From Solenopsis invicta (lineage: Eukaryota > Arthropoda > Insecta > Hymenoptera > Formicidae): DNA of 64,000 nt. Shown here one piece after another: positions 1 through 10,666 of the stretch. The notes under the pieces were generated by a model. The model made no database searches, was not told the origin of the DNA, and was given only the letters and a program-made list of their open reading frames with translations. The translations under genes and the position numbers were made by a program. The first letter of the stretch is position 1, and each line of letters begins with the position of its first letter. The stretch is taken from contig NC_052665.1 of assembly GCF_016802725.1 (NCBI RefSeq), positions 23,998,501-24,062,500 on the forward strand. The letters are read 5' to 3'.

Positions 1-1076
1 TACATATGTGTATTTTTACATATTCTAAAGTTTACATTAAAAAATCTGAAAACTACTCTAAAAAATTTGTTATACAGAAAATCAGGAAAATTTCAAGAAA
101 AGTTTTCATCAGAGTATATAAATTTGTCTCAGATTTTTAAATATAATTTTCAAAATTTGTAGATATTTTTTAGTCATTTCCAGAATTTTTCAAAATTTCT
201 GTAATATTTTATAGTTTTTAGAAAATTTCTTATTTTTTTTTATAGAATATTAGAATATTTCAGAATTTATGCATACATGAAAAATTAAAAAAAAAATCCT
301 AATTACTTAATATTTTTGAAAAAAGTTCTGTAATTCGTATAAAAAGTATATCTCAGAAAAATTTTTTTCAGCAATAGAGTTAATGATGTCTTTCTTCTCA
401 AACCGATTTTTCTAGTTTTATCTTTTTTGTATACCAAAATTATTACATACGTTTATAAACTATAAAAAAAATTGAAAAAAAAGAAAATTGCAGCAACATT
501 GCAGCAGTGTTGCAATGTTGCAGATTGCAATGCGATATTACGGAGACATTGCAAAAACATAAATTAACAATATGCATGCAACATCGCATGGCATATGCCA
601 GTAATATTCCGGAAACATTGCAATATCATTTTTTTTTTTAATAAAGTAGTGACAATGAAAAGCTAAAGCAAAATTTAAAAAAATAAAAATAAAAATAAAA
701 AATTAAAATTAAAATTATTAATTAATTATTAATTTTAATAATTATCCATCAAAATTAATAATAAAATTTCGAAAATTTTTGACTTGCATTTTTGACATTA
801 AAACGACATCGTTTGCAAGACTAGATGTAGGATCTTTAAGGGCCTGAGCAGAATAGCTGACTTACAAACTTAAGACAATTTTTATGACTTAATTCTTTGT
901 AACGCACAATAACTGTCTTGTGTCTCAAGGGTGTTGAATGGAATTGAAGTGTTAACCGTTGCGAAGAATATTACGTATGTAAACATGAAATTATTAATTT
1001 TACTTTGTGAGAAATGAATAATTTATAAATATCTGTAATCATATTTAATTTTTTTTATTATGTAAAACGTGAAATA
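1..1076. other. AT-rich intergenic DNA, no gene
   Basis: The stretch is strongly AT-rich with long A and T runs and no open frame worth calling. Around 488-630 the short word TTGCA and its complement recur many times, giving a degenerate short-period repeat. Around 890-930 a segment (AACGCACAATAACTGTCTTG) recurs with a few changes near 10048. Nothing else is recognisable. Confidence 0.7.
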
Positions 1077-1876
1077 CACTACTAAAAAAAAAATAGGGAA
1101 CACTTTCCAGACACCAAAAATTAGGCTATTTTCAAATGACTGTAATTCGGTGAAAAATCATCGTAGATAAAAAATAAAAAAAGCATTTTGAAGCTTGAAG
1201 ATCGAGCTTTAACGTTCTACCAGCAGATTTTCAAAATTCTTTTAACTTCCTTGTCTTATGCAGTAAAAAAGCACACCTTGTTTTGTTCGTTAAAATTTTG
1301 CATTTTTGACACTTTGTAGATCGACCAACAAATTTTTTTCAAATAATTCAAGTAAAATTTCAACTACAACATTTTACCTACAAAATGCTTTTTTAAAAAT
1401 TTCTCTACGATTTTTTTTGACCGTGTTACGCAACTTTGAAGCTAAACCTGTATTTTTTACAAATGATATCCGTACTCCGTGAAAAATCATCGTAGACAAA
1501 AAATCAAAAAACCATTTTAAAGCTCGAAGTTTCAGCTTTAACATGATATTAATGGTTTTCAAAAATTTTCTCAATTTCTTAGTACTATGCCCCAAAAAAG
1601 ATACACTGTTTTTTTCTTAAAATAACGTATTTTTAACAGCCTGTAGCTCAATAAAAAAATTTTTCTCGACAAATCCAATGCAAGTGCCATAAAGTATGAC
1701 ATTTTCTCTACAAAATGGTTTTTTTTAAATTTTTTCTACGATTTTTTTGACCGAGTTACAAGACTTCGAAGATATACATTTTTTACAGTACATTTTTCCG
1801 AAAAACGACGTCTACCGCCGACATTAGCATTATCCAATGTGCACCACGTGGAGGTTGCCGGTCGAATTTTTGCACA

Positions 1877-1913
<37 letters not shown>

Positions 1914-2094
1914 TGTATGTGTCACAGCAGAGATAAGGAGCCCACAGTTCGTCACTTCTGCAGTATTTAACAACTCCAAACCTTCTTTACTGTGTATGTG
2001 TGTATGTGTGTGTGTGTGTGTGTATCACAGCAGAGATAAGGAGCCCACAATTCGTCACTTCTGCAGTATTTAACGACTCCAAACCCTCTTTACT

Positions 2095-2151
<57 letters not shown>

Positions 2152-2224
2152 ACAGCAGAGATAAGGAGCCCACAATTCGTCACTTCTGCAGTATTTAACG
2201 ACTCCAAACCCTCTTTACTGTGTA

Positions 2225-2267
<43 letters not shown>

Positions 2268-2383
2268 CACAGCAGAGATAAGAACCCCGCAGTTTGTCAC
2301 TTCTGCAGTATTTAATGACTCCAAACCCTCTCTGCTGTGTGTGTATGCGCTCGCGCGCATAAGAGTTCAATGGTGTGTATTTC
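1077..2383 (+). repeat. Left arm of foldback 1077-4041
   Basis: Reverse complement of 2742-4041. The outer 750 bp is an AT-rich spacer made of recurring segments such as AAAATCATCGTAGA. The inner part from about 1885 holds GT runs and the tandem units. Confidence 0.85.
1880..2350 (+). repeat. GT microsatellite alternating with ~80 bp unit
   Basis: Four copies of a unit (containing CAGCAGAGATAAG and a CTCCAAACC stretch) are separated by runs of GT dinucleotides of varying length. The same arrangement appears in reverse complement at 2770-3235. The open frames seen here are products of the dinucleotide repeat, not genes. Confidence 0.85.
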
Positions 2384-2715
2384 CTCCTCTCTGATCAATT
2401 ACTGCTTGCAAGCGTTCTCGCATATTTATACATCTTGCAATACAATCTTGCGGAATGTTGTGCCAAATTTCCGTTAAAATTTCTCCCAATTTTTCTAAAT
2501 TTTGCGGCTTTTCCTTGCGACGCCTTAATCGTTGTTCCATTTCATCCCAAATATGCTCGATTGGATTTAAGTCCGGGTTATTGGTGGGATTTAACAGTCT
2601 AATTACGTGTCGTTGAAAAAAATGTCGCGTTATATTCGCCGTATGAGGTCGAGCGTTGTCCTGCATGAAAATAAAGTTCAGGTTCGATTTAATAGCAAAA
2701 CATGTGGTCATAGAA
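2367..2715 (-). pseudogene. Tc1 transposase C-terminal fragment
   Basis: The minus-strand frame carries the Tc1 signature MQDNARPHTA (second catalytic Asp) followed by PDLNPIEHIWDEME (catalytic Glu), and ends in a typical RGGNTHH tail with a stop at 2367. There are 33 residues between the Asp and the Glu, one fewer than the usual DD34E spacing, apparently through loss of one residue before the NPTNNPDLNP stretch. The N-terminal DNA-binding domain and the first Asp are missing. It lies in the loop of the foldback, which suggests that the foldback derives from a Tc1 element whose ends were duplicated inward. Confidence 0.85.
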
Positions 2716-2741
2716 TATCGATGATATAACGAAAACACACG

Positions 2742-2858
2742 AAATACACACCATTGAACAGTCATGCGCGCGCGCGCATACACACACACAGCAGAGAGGG
2801 TTTGGAGTCATTAAATACTGCGAAAGTGACAAACTGCGGGGTCCTTATCTCTGCTGTG

Positions 2859-2907
<49 letters not shown>

Positions 2908-2974
2908 GTAAAGAGGGTTTGGAGTCGTTAAATAGTACAGAAGTGACGAACTGTGGGCTCCTTATCTCTGCTGT

Positions 2975-3017
<43 letters not shown>

Positions 3018-4041
3018 AGTAAAGAGGGTTTGGAGTCGTTAAATACTGCAGAAGTGACGAATTGTGGGCTTCTTATCTCTGCTGTGATACACACACACAC
3101 ACACATACACACATACACAGTAAAGAAGGTTTAGAGTTGTTAAATACTGCAGAAGTGACGAACTGTGGGCTCCTTATCTCTGCTGTGACACATACACACC
3201 CCCACACTCACACACACACACACACACACACACACGATGTGCAAAAATCCGACCGGCAACCTCTACGTGGTGCACATTGGATAATGCTAATGTCGGCGGT
3301 AGACGTCGTTTTTCGGTAAAATGTACTGTAAAAAATGTATATCTTCGAAGTCTTGTAACTCGGTCAAAAAAAATCGTAGAAAAAATTTAAAAAAAACCAT
3401 TTTGTAGAGAAAACGTCATACCTTATGGCACTTGCATTGGATTTGTCGAGAAAAATTTTTTTATTGAGCTACAGGCTGTTAAAAATACGTTATTTTAAGG
3501 AAAAAACAGTGTATATTTTTTGGGGCATAGTACTAAGAAATTGAGAAAATTTTTGAAAACCATTAATAGTATGCTAAAGCTGAAACTTCGAGCTTTAAAA
3601 TGGTTTTTTGATTTTTTGTCTACGATGATTTTTCACGGAGTACGGATATCATTTGTAAAAAATGCAGGTTTAGCTTCAAAGTTGCGTAACTCGGTCAAAA
3701 AAAATCGTAGAGAAATTTTTAAAAAAGCATTTTGTAGGTAAAATGTTGTAGTTTATGAAATTTTACTTGAATTATTTGAAAAAAATTTGTTGGTTGATCT
3801 GCAAAGTGTCAAAAATACCAAATTTTAACGAACAAAACAAGGTGTGCTTTTTTACTGCATAAGACAAGGAAATTAAAAGAATTTTGAAAATCTACTGGTA
3901 GAAAATTAAAGCTCGATCTTCATGCTTTAAAATGCTTTTTTTATTTTTTATCTACGATGATTTTTTACCGAGTTAAAGTCATTTGAAAATAGCCTAATTT
4001 TTGGTGTCTGGAAAGTGTTCCCTATTTTTTTTTGAGTAGTG
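2742..4041 (-). repeat. Right arm of foldback 1077-4041
   Basis: Reverse complement of the left arm. The arms differ in GT/CA run length and by scattered substitutions, so they are no longer identical. Confidence 0.85.
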
Positions 4042-4043
4042 TA

Positions 4044-4232
4044 TGTTTTATACATTAAAATATATTTTAATAAATAAATATAACCTATCTTTTATGCTTA
4101 AGAAAATTTATTTAATGTACTTAAAAATTAAGATTTATTAAATCAAGTTTGCGACAAATTTTTATTAGTTTTTATAAAGGAATTTAATAAATTTTTTATA
4201 GAGACTGCTTTAACGTTGGCATGTTAATCTGT
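4044..4232. other. AT-rich flank, no gene
   Basis: AT-rich DNA between the foldback element and the gypsy relic, with no recognisable signal. Confidence 0.6.
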
Positions 4233-4319
4233 ATTAAAAGTTTTGACGAGATTGGCGAAAGAATTTTTGAAGACGATGCCGCCCGTCAGCAGGAACATTG
4301 ACATCGAGAGCTGGCCCTG

Positions 4320-4917
4320 CTTGATCATAAAAGTGGAGAAAGCGCGCAAGACCTTAGACGCCGAGTAGATAAATTGGCAATGGATCTGTGTGAATCGATG
4401 GAAGAGGGCAAAGAGCACACTCAAGAACAACAACGAGCCATTTTAGAGAGCATTAGAGAACAGGCTCTTCATAATTATCAAACCGGATTGCACGAGGATA
4501 TCAAGCTCCTCGTACGCGCACAACGATACCCGACACTGGCTGAAGCGATAACTGGCGCAACGGCCGAGGAAAAAATTAAAGGCCCAAGCAATCGCAAACC
4601 GAATTTTTATTAAAAGAATAAATCAGAGTTTCAAAAACGGATCCCCTCGTATAGAACACCGCAATGCAAAAAATGCAGGAAAACAGAGCACTACAAACAA
4701 GACTGCCGTAGTAGCCGATATGCAAATCGTTTCTCATTATCAAAGCCAGAAAATTGCTCCCATATAAATACTTTTGAAAAATATTGCAATCATTGCAAGA
4801 AGAAAGGGCACACCCGCAAGGAATATTGGTGGTTAAATAATCAAAGAGACACCGCAATGAAGGAAACAAAAACATATCAAAACGGTAAAAATAATAAAAC
4901 AGAAAAATACGAGCCAT
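4320..4917 (+). pseudogene. gag: Gypsy Gag C-terminus with two zinc knuckles
   Basis: A frame with about 79 residues open from 4374 has a Gag-like helical region. After a stop at about 4612 the same polyprotein continues with two nucleocapsid motifs: CKKCRKTEHYKQDC (His of the first CCHC intact) and CNHCKKKGHTRKEY, in which the last Cys is replaced by Tyr. The N-terminal half of Gag is not recognisable upstream. Gag would form the cytoplasmic virus-like particle. This copy is broken. Confidence 0.7.
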
Positions 4918-4924
4918 AAAAAGC

Positions 4925-5710
4925 TTGGGTGCACAAAGCAGCAAAGAAGAAGAGAGAGAAGAGACAACTAAGACAACGTTGCGCACTGCCGCCGCGTATC
5001 GAGTGTCACATTTGCGACACGCACCAAGAAAAGATACCGGGCTGGATATGATATCCCTGCCTGTAAGAAAGGCCCAAAGAAATCAAATTACTTTCTTGTT
5101 CGACATAGGGGCAACAATCTCGATTATAAAATTAAAAACATTAAAAGATGAGACTATCATACAGGATGACAAAATACAACTAACTGGGATAACAGGCCAT
5201 TCAATTACTACACTTGGAAAAACGTACATACATATACATGTACAAGATGAAAAAATAAGCCACCCGGTATACGTAATTAAAGATAACGAACCTCTAGAGT
5301 ACGATAAAATACTTGGGGCCGACTTTGTCAGAAAAAATAATATGACATGCGATTATGGATCAAGAAAAATGACCATTGGCAAAACAAGCTTTAACTTATT
5401 TCCATATCGAAGGATAACACTAAAACCGCGAAGCGAAACTATAGTACAAGTATTAACAAATCAAAATAAAACCGGTATAATCAAACCAGAAGAATTGAAA
5501 CCGGGAGTTTATATTGGATGCTATTTGGTAGAACCAAATGAGTGCCTTGCGAGTATATTAAATACTACGGAGGAGGAAATAGAAATCCAAGCACCGCAGG
5601 TAAAAATCGAGGAATTAATACGCGAAGATACACTCGAAAAATCAATAAATAAAATCGAACATAAAAACGTACCAAAAATTTCAAGAAAAGAGCAAATAAA
5701 TACCTCTTAA
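4925..5710 (+). pseudogene. pol: Gypsy protease and linker region of Pol
   Basis: The open frame of 261 residues includes an aspartic protease motif FDIGATISII near residue 57, in place of the usual D-T/S-G-A, followed by a typical ILGADF turn. The C-terminal part resembles the segment between protease and RT in gypsy elements. The Asp is kept, but the Ile beside it is unusual. The frame ends before RT, which is in another frame, so the polyprotein is broken. Confidence 0.75.
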
Positions 5711-6912
5711 GAATAAGACATTTAAATGAAGGAGAGAAAAAAACTTAAATATTTGCGAAGAATTTAGCGATATCTTCCACTTAGAATGAGAACGGCTAAC
5801 GTGCACCTCAAAGGTTTTGTACAAAATAAAAACACGCTCGGATACAGCAAGTGTAAATGTCAATGGAATGCGCCATTACTCGTAGTCCCAAAAAATTTGA
5901 TGCGTCAGGTAAACCAAAACTACGCATTGTAGTGGATTTTCGAAAACTAAACAACTTAACGATTGGAGATTCGTTTCCAATACCTAATATCACTGACATT
6001 TTAGACCAGCTAGGCAATGCTAAATATTTTTCAACACTTGATTTGGCGTTAGGATATCATCAAATCTCGATGTCTAAAAATGATAAACAAAAAACAGCAT
6101 TTTCAACGGCATACAGACATTACAAATTTAATCGAATGCCGTTCGGATTGAAGAATGCGCCTGCAACCTTTCAACGTCTAATGAATAGCATTCTAACAGG
6201 GTTACAAGGGCTAAAATGTCTGGTATATCTCGATGACATCGTAATATACGGTTCGAGTTTAGAAGAACACAATAAACGATTAATTAAAGTATTTAAAAGA
6301 CTACGGAAGAATAATCTAAAATTACAACCCGACAAATGTGAATTTCTAAAAAAAGAAGTAGTATACTTGGGACACATTATAACAGAAAAAGGAATCTCCA
6401 GATCCATCCAAGCTTGAAGCAAATTTCCGACTCCTCGTCGAGTAAAAGAAATTCAAGCTTTTATAGGTTTAACAGGATATTATAAAAAATTTATAGAAAA
6501 TTTTTCAAAAATCGCCAAGCCGCTCACAAAATTAACAAAAAAGGGGGAAAAATTTGAATGGACGAATGATCAGCAGAATGCATTTGATGCATTAAAAAGT
6601 AAATTGATAACGGCGCCCGTACTGAAGTATCCAGACTTTAACGCGGAGTTTATCGTTACGACGGACGCTCTCGCAAGGTATCGTAGGCCAAGATCGGTCG
6701 ATCGCATATGCAAGCCGAGTGTTAACAAAAGTCGAACAGAACTATAATACAACCGAAAAGGAATTATTGGCCATAGTCTGGGCTGTTAAACATTTCCGGC
6801 CATATGTATACGGTACAAAATTTAAAATTATCACGGATCACAAGCCACTGATATGACTATTCAATGTAAACGATCCGGACTTACGATTAATCAGATAGCT
6901 CGTACGTACACT
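5711..6912 (+). pseudogene. pol: Gypsy reverse transcriptase and partial RNase H
   Basis: RT blocks are clear in 5857-6417: a PKKFDASGKPKLRIVVDFRK stretch, YFSTLDLALGYHQI, MPFGLKNAPATFQR and the catalytic LVYLDDIVIYG. The segment upstream of WNAPLLVVPKK is missing about 100 bp of the conserved N-terminal fingers. A stop at 6415-6417 cuts the frame. RNase H follows in degraded form, with FKIITDHKPL near 6820-6850. The pattern resembles the Gypsy/17.6-type clade. The copy is truncated at the MITE at 6913. Confidence 0.85.
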
Positions 6913-7112
6913 CAAGGACTTTGATTCTGTCCATGGGAAAATTTTTCGAACTGAGAAGTCGTTATCGCTATCTTTCTACATACTTACAGTTCATGATTAA
7001 TGAAATGACTAGAGCTTATTGGTCGTTACATTAATCATGAACTGTAAGTATGTAGAAAGATAGCGACTTCTCAGTTTGAAAAATTTCCCCATGGACAGAA
7101 TCAAAGTCCTTG
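6913..7112. mobile_element. 200 bp foldback MITE (family M1)
   Basis: Near-perfect inverted repeat over its whole length. The left end reads CAAGGACTTTGATTCTGTCC and the right end is its reverse complement. A diverged second copy lies at 48461-48640. It marks the broken end of the gypsy relic. No clear target duplication is visible. Confidence 0.8.
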
Positions 7113-7493
7113 GGTATACAAATGATAGTAAAGCGCCCTTCAGAAAACATGCACAAATAACACTAACCGTTTGAAATTACGACTAACCACTTAACAAAAA
7201 TGATTAAATAAAGTGATTTTACCACATGCATATTTTGCTCAGCAAAGCTGAACTGTCATAAACAGAGCAATATGGTCCTCAACAGTAGTTGGTAGGTCTC
7301 TTTGCAGATGGCAAAATAATCAAAAAACATATCTATGCGATGGGCAAAGAGCGATAGCCTGGTCTCGCTCCAAAAATAATCTGCAGTGATCTGCAGTACC
7401 GACGTCGAGAAAATTCTTCTGTTACTTTAGCATCCTCGTAAGTCACCGACGAGAGACTATTAAAGATGACCTTACGGGAGTGTGACTATTATA
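7113..7493. other. Unassigned spacer
   Basis: I see no open frame, repeat or element end that I recognise in this 380 bp. Confidence 0.5.
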
Positions 7494-7501
7494 TTTTTAA
7501 T

Positions 7502-8776
7502 GGTAATTGTTAAGAATACCCACTGCACCTCCAATTTTGACGAAATTAGGCTCATTCGACGCGTTTTTACTCAAAATGAAAGAATCTGGCAAGAAAAAGT
7601 GTCGCTCTGGCCCGCGAACCGAGATATCAAGCGTTAAAGTTAGTGATTGCACAGGTTAAGATATCTGTCATCTCGGCGTTATGTAGCAAACTGAGCATGC
7701 GCTGTGGTCACGTTTGCATGCTGGTGACCGTATGCGCATGCGTTTTAGTAACATAATTTATTTAAAAAGTGTTAAATAAAAATTTTGAAATTTATGAATC
7801 TGTACAATATTTTTTATAATAACCCAACCTGAATCTTAGTTTTAAATAAAAAATTGTTTTGCATGAAAGTTGAAACTACTGATGTCTGTTTTACAGTGAA
7901 ATTAACTTTTATCTTAATTTGCATGATACAAAGCACTTTCCACGTGAAGCGAGGTCCATCCCCATCCCACTTTCTCCACCCCCAGCGTACCCTCCCCCAC
8001 AGATGTCTGCTTTGCAGCCAAATTAATTGTTATTTTAATTTACATGATACAGGGGGCTTTTTACGCGGAGCGAGGTCCACCCCCACCCCACCCTTTCCCC
8101 CGCGCGGGGGGGTGAAAGGGTGGGGTGGGGGTGGACCTCGCTCCGCGTTAAAAGCCCCCTGTATCATGTAAATTAAAATAACAATTAATTTGGCTGCAAA
8201 GCAGACATCTGTGGGGGAGGGTACGCTGGGGGTGGAGAAAGTGGGATGGGGATGGACCTCGCTTCACGTGGAAAGTGCTTTGTATCATGCAAATTAAGAT
8301 AAAAGTTAATTTCACTGTAAAACAGACATCGGTAGTTTCAACTTTCATGCAAAACAATTTTTTATTTAAAACTAAGATTCAGGTTGGGTTGGGTTAAAAA
8401 AAAGGTGGCGGGGGGAGGGGCAAAGCCCCTCCCCCTTTTAAGCATTTACTTTCCGCACGATAACTTAATTAATTTATTCATTTATCACTGAATCACTTAT
8501 ATTGCTCTGTATTTATGTTTCAAATTCGCGCATTTTTGTATGTGTGTGCCCATGGAGCATGCAAACGTGCCCAAAGCGCATGCTCAGTTTGCTACATAAC
8601 GCCGAGATGACAGGTATCTTAACCTGTGCAATCGCCAACTTTAACACTTGATATCTCGATTCGCGGGCCAGAGCGACACTTTTTCTTGCCAGATTCTTTC
8701 ATTTTGAGTGAAAACGCGTCGAATGAGCCTAATTTCGTCAAAATCGGAGGTGCAGTGGGTATTCTTAACAATTACC
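7502..8776. mobile_element. 1.3 kb palindromic element with 8 bp TSD
   Basis: The ends GGTAATTGTTAAGAATACCC and its reverse complement form long terminal inverted repeats. The pairing continues, with interruptions, to a GC-rich centre near 8100-8110. A perfect 8 bp duplication TTTTTAAT flanks the element (7494-7501 and 8777-8784). There is no transposase. An 8 bp duplication fits hAT, P or Merlin-type elements; the GG terminus suggests Merlin-like rather than hAT, but I cannot settle this. The right arm holds an extra purine-rich block (8400-8440) absent from the left. Confidence 0.8.
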
Positions 8777-8902
8777 TTTTTAATAATAAACTGACAATAC
8801 AGTAGTAATTTTATGATTTATTATTATCCTGATGTTTCATAGATATGCTTATGTATTTCTAACCAGACAATTTTTTGATTTTCATTAAAAATTGCAGTTT
8901 TT

Positions 8903-9027
8903 GTCCCGGTCTACAATAGATGTAGTAAGCCTTAAGAAATTGATCAACTATGGTTGATTACTCTCCTCATACTCAATTATGATTGGTCAATTTCTTAAGG
9001 CTTACTACTTTTATTGTAGACCGGGAC
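8903..9027. mobile_element. Small MITE (TIR GTCCCGGTCTACAAT)
   Basis: The terminal inverted repeats begin GTCCCGGTCTACAAT and continue through AGTAAGCCTTAAGAAATTGA on both sides of a short AT-rich centre. The total is about 125 bp. No unambiguous target duplication can be read. Confidence 0.7.
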
Positions 9028-9136
9028 TTAATGTTAACATTCAAGTTTGATTATCGACAGAGGTAATAACTGATCAAAAAGAAATAAAATTTTGAAGCAA
9101 TATATATGATGTTATTAAATATAAGTATACATACGG

Positions 9137-9272
9137 GAGTATTCCAGTTGCGCACAGAGCCAATTGGACACCACCAATCATAGCGGCCGATGCATAGAGT
9201 ATTTCCGTTGGTTGGGTTAGATTAAATTACATGATTGGTGGTGTCCAATCGGGTCTGTGCAAAACTGGGCCT
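9137..9272. mobile_element. MITE with GCGCACAGACCC-type ends (family M3)
   Basis: Both ends share the inverted motif CCAGTT-GCACAGA-CC and then TTGGACACCACCAATCAT. A truncated relative lies at 16851-16901. The ends and the inner TTGGTTGGGTTAGAT motif resemble the 144 bp M2 family found inside the gypsy element downstream, so the two are probably related. No target duplication was found. Confidence 0.7.
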
Positions 9273-9342
9273 TATCCTAATTGATAGATCAGATCAATAT
9301 ATGTTATCAAAAGGATAAAACATGTATAAATACAGCATATCA

Positions 9343-9364
9343 TTTATATTTATGTATATATATG

Positions 9365-9399
<35 letters not shown>

Positions 9400-9413
9400 T
9401 TATAATTATATAT
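9343..9413. repeat. TA microsatellite
   Basis: Alternating TA with occasional TG/CA interruptions. It accounts for the tyrosine/isoleucine-rich open frame here, which is not a gene. Confidence 0.9.
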
Positions 9414-9427
9414 TTTTTGGAATTATT

Positions 9428-9900
9428 CAAATTAAAAGCGGATTGAAAAAGTTAGAAAGCTTGTTTCGGATTGTTGTCGGAATCGTTCCAATTAAACCTC
9501 GAAAAACTGCAGGGATTAAAAAGAATTGAAAATCTTGTCTGGACTAACCTCAGATTGGTTTGGATTGAATTTACGGATTGAGAAGGCTAAAAGTTTTTCC
9601 GGATGAGTTTCTAAATCATTTGAATTGAATGTACGGATTGAAAAAGTTTGAAAGTTTATTTTGGACTTATTTGGATTGAACCTTGAGAAATTGCATTGAT
9701 TAAAAAGAATTGAAAACCATGTTTGGGCAAGTCTCGGATTCGTTTGAATTGTACTCACATACTAAAAAGGAATGAAAAAGATTATTAGAATAAGAATCAG
9801 ATTCATTCGAATGGGACTTAATGAATAAAAAGGATTGAATGACTGCTTCGGATTCATTCAAATTAAAATGGTACAGGATGTACATACAGATTGAAAATAA
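9428..9900 (+). repeat. Degenerate ~60 bp tandem repeat
   Basis: About seven units begin with variants of CGGATTGAAAAAG and end with variants of TTTGGATTGAATTTA. The spacing is about 60 bp and units differ by roughly a quarter of positions by eye. No element ends were found around the array. Confidence 0.65.
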
Positions 9901-10192
9901 TTTTTTAATGTATTACAGAATTAATAGGATAAAATTTGGAATTGAAAAGGGTTACAAATTTGATTTGGATGATTTTGGTTTAGAACAGACACAGATTTAA
10001 AAAAAAACTCGTATTAAAATCCTATCCAAAACTTTTACCAGGGTTGTCTTTAGGAACGCACAACAACTGTCTTATGTCTCAAGTCTTTAAATAAAAGGAA
10101 TCGTTCTATTTGTGACTTGTAATATTATTACAATACTTGTGTTATTATACTTTTTATTATAATTATATAATTATTACTATACTTAATTATTT
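9901..10192. other. AT-rich spacer
   Basis: No gene is visible. Near 10048-10080 lies a segment also found near 890-925 (core AACGCACAAYAACTGTCTT). The last 100 bp is an AT-rich run up to the LTR start. Confidence 0.5.
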
Positions 10193-10309
10193 TGTAACAA
10201 TACGCTCCTCCATCGTCCGCGGGCTACCGTATCGTTCCGTCCACTCGAACATTGAACGCCGCAAGAAGCCACGTGCACGGACAACATAACCTCTAGAAGC
10301 GATCACGCG

Positions 10310-10557
10310 TAGAGTCCCTAGAAGTAGAGAGTCTGGACATCTCGGGGTTCCACGTGATTGGACGCACCTAAAATGGCAGCACCAATACGGATCCCTGTTT
10401 AATCCTCTTTAGCCAATGCGATAACAGCATACAACACGTTCAAGTGCACACAATGATAAACATACACACACACATAAAGCTCACGTACATACACTGACAT
10501 ATTCATCACCGACATTTTAGGGGCAGATGTACAGACTCTCTACTTCTAGGGACTCTA
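10310..10557. mobile_element. hAT-like MITE inside LTR1
   Basis: Terminal inverted repeats TAGAGTCCCTAGAAGTAGAG bound a 248 bp element with no coding capacity. It is flanked by ATCACGCG (10302-10309) and ATCACTCG (10558-10565), an 8 bp duplication with one mismatch. LTR2 lacks this insertion, which confirms the boundaries. TAG-type ends with an 8 bp TSD fit the hAT superfamily. Confidence 0.8.
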
Positions 10558-10658
10558 ATCACTCGGCAACACACGCGCCGTCCATAGTGTTCCGCAACGC
10601 CCCCACTCCAGCTTGGCCAAACGAGCGCGCGGATTGACGCAACCAACACGCATTTGGA

Positions 10659-10666
10659 TATATAAA
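10659..10666 (+). promoter_or_regulatory. TATA box of gypsy LTR
   Basis: TATATAAA lies in LTR1 upstream of a CAGACTCT segment that could hold the start site. LTR2 has a weaker version, ATACATAAA, at the matching place (about 24200). This position would mark the U3/R boundary. Confidence 0.5.

Larger units (their letters stand above)
1077..4041. mobile_element. Tc1/mariner-type foldback element
   Basis: Two arms of about 1.3 kb face each other and are near-perfect reverse complements. The outer ends read CACTACT... and ...AGTAGTG, and a TA dinucleotide flanks each end (1075-1076 and 4042-4043). TA target duplication is the hallmark of the Tc1/mariner superfamily. The inner part of each arm holds tandem ~80 bp units separated by GT/CA runs. 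The unpaired loop (about 2384-2740) holds a remnant of a Tc1 transposase on the minus strand. The total length is 2965 bp. The element cannot move on its own because the catalytic domain is incomplete. Confidence 0.85.
4233..6912 (+). mobile_element. LTR-less Ty3/gypsy fragment
   Basis: Gag end, zinc knuckles, protease, reverse transcriptase and part of RNase H follow one another on the plus strand in gypsy order. No LTR flanks the fragment on either side. It stops abruptly at a MITE (6913), so integrase and the 3' LTR are missing. Several frameshifts and stops make it a dead copy. Confidence 0.85.

Noticed and set aside
1077..3240. Possible CRISPR array (regular repeats with spacers)
   Set aside because: The spacing comes from GT runs, the context is eukaryotic, and the units form part of a foldback arm.
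1837..3319. Several open frames rich in Val-Cys or Thr-His
   Set aside because: They are translations of GT/CA dinucleotide runs and of the repeated 80 bp unit on both strands, not genes.
8150..8360. Short minus-strand frame repeated on the plus strand at 7854
   Set aside because: Both are the two arms of the palindromic element 7502-8776; the frame is not a gene.
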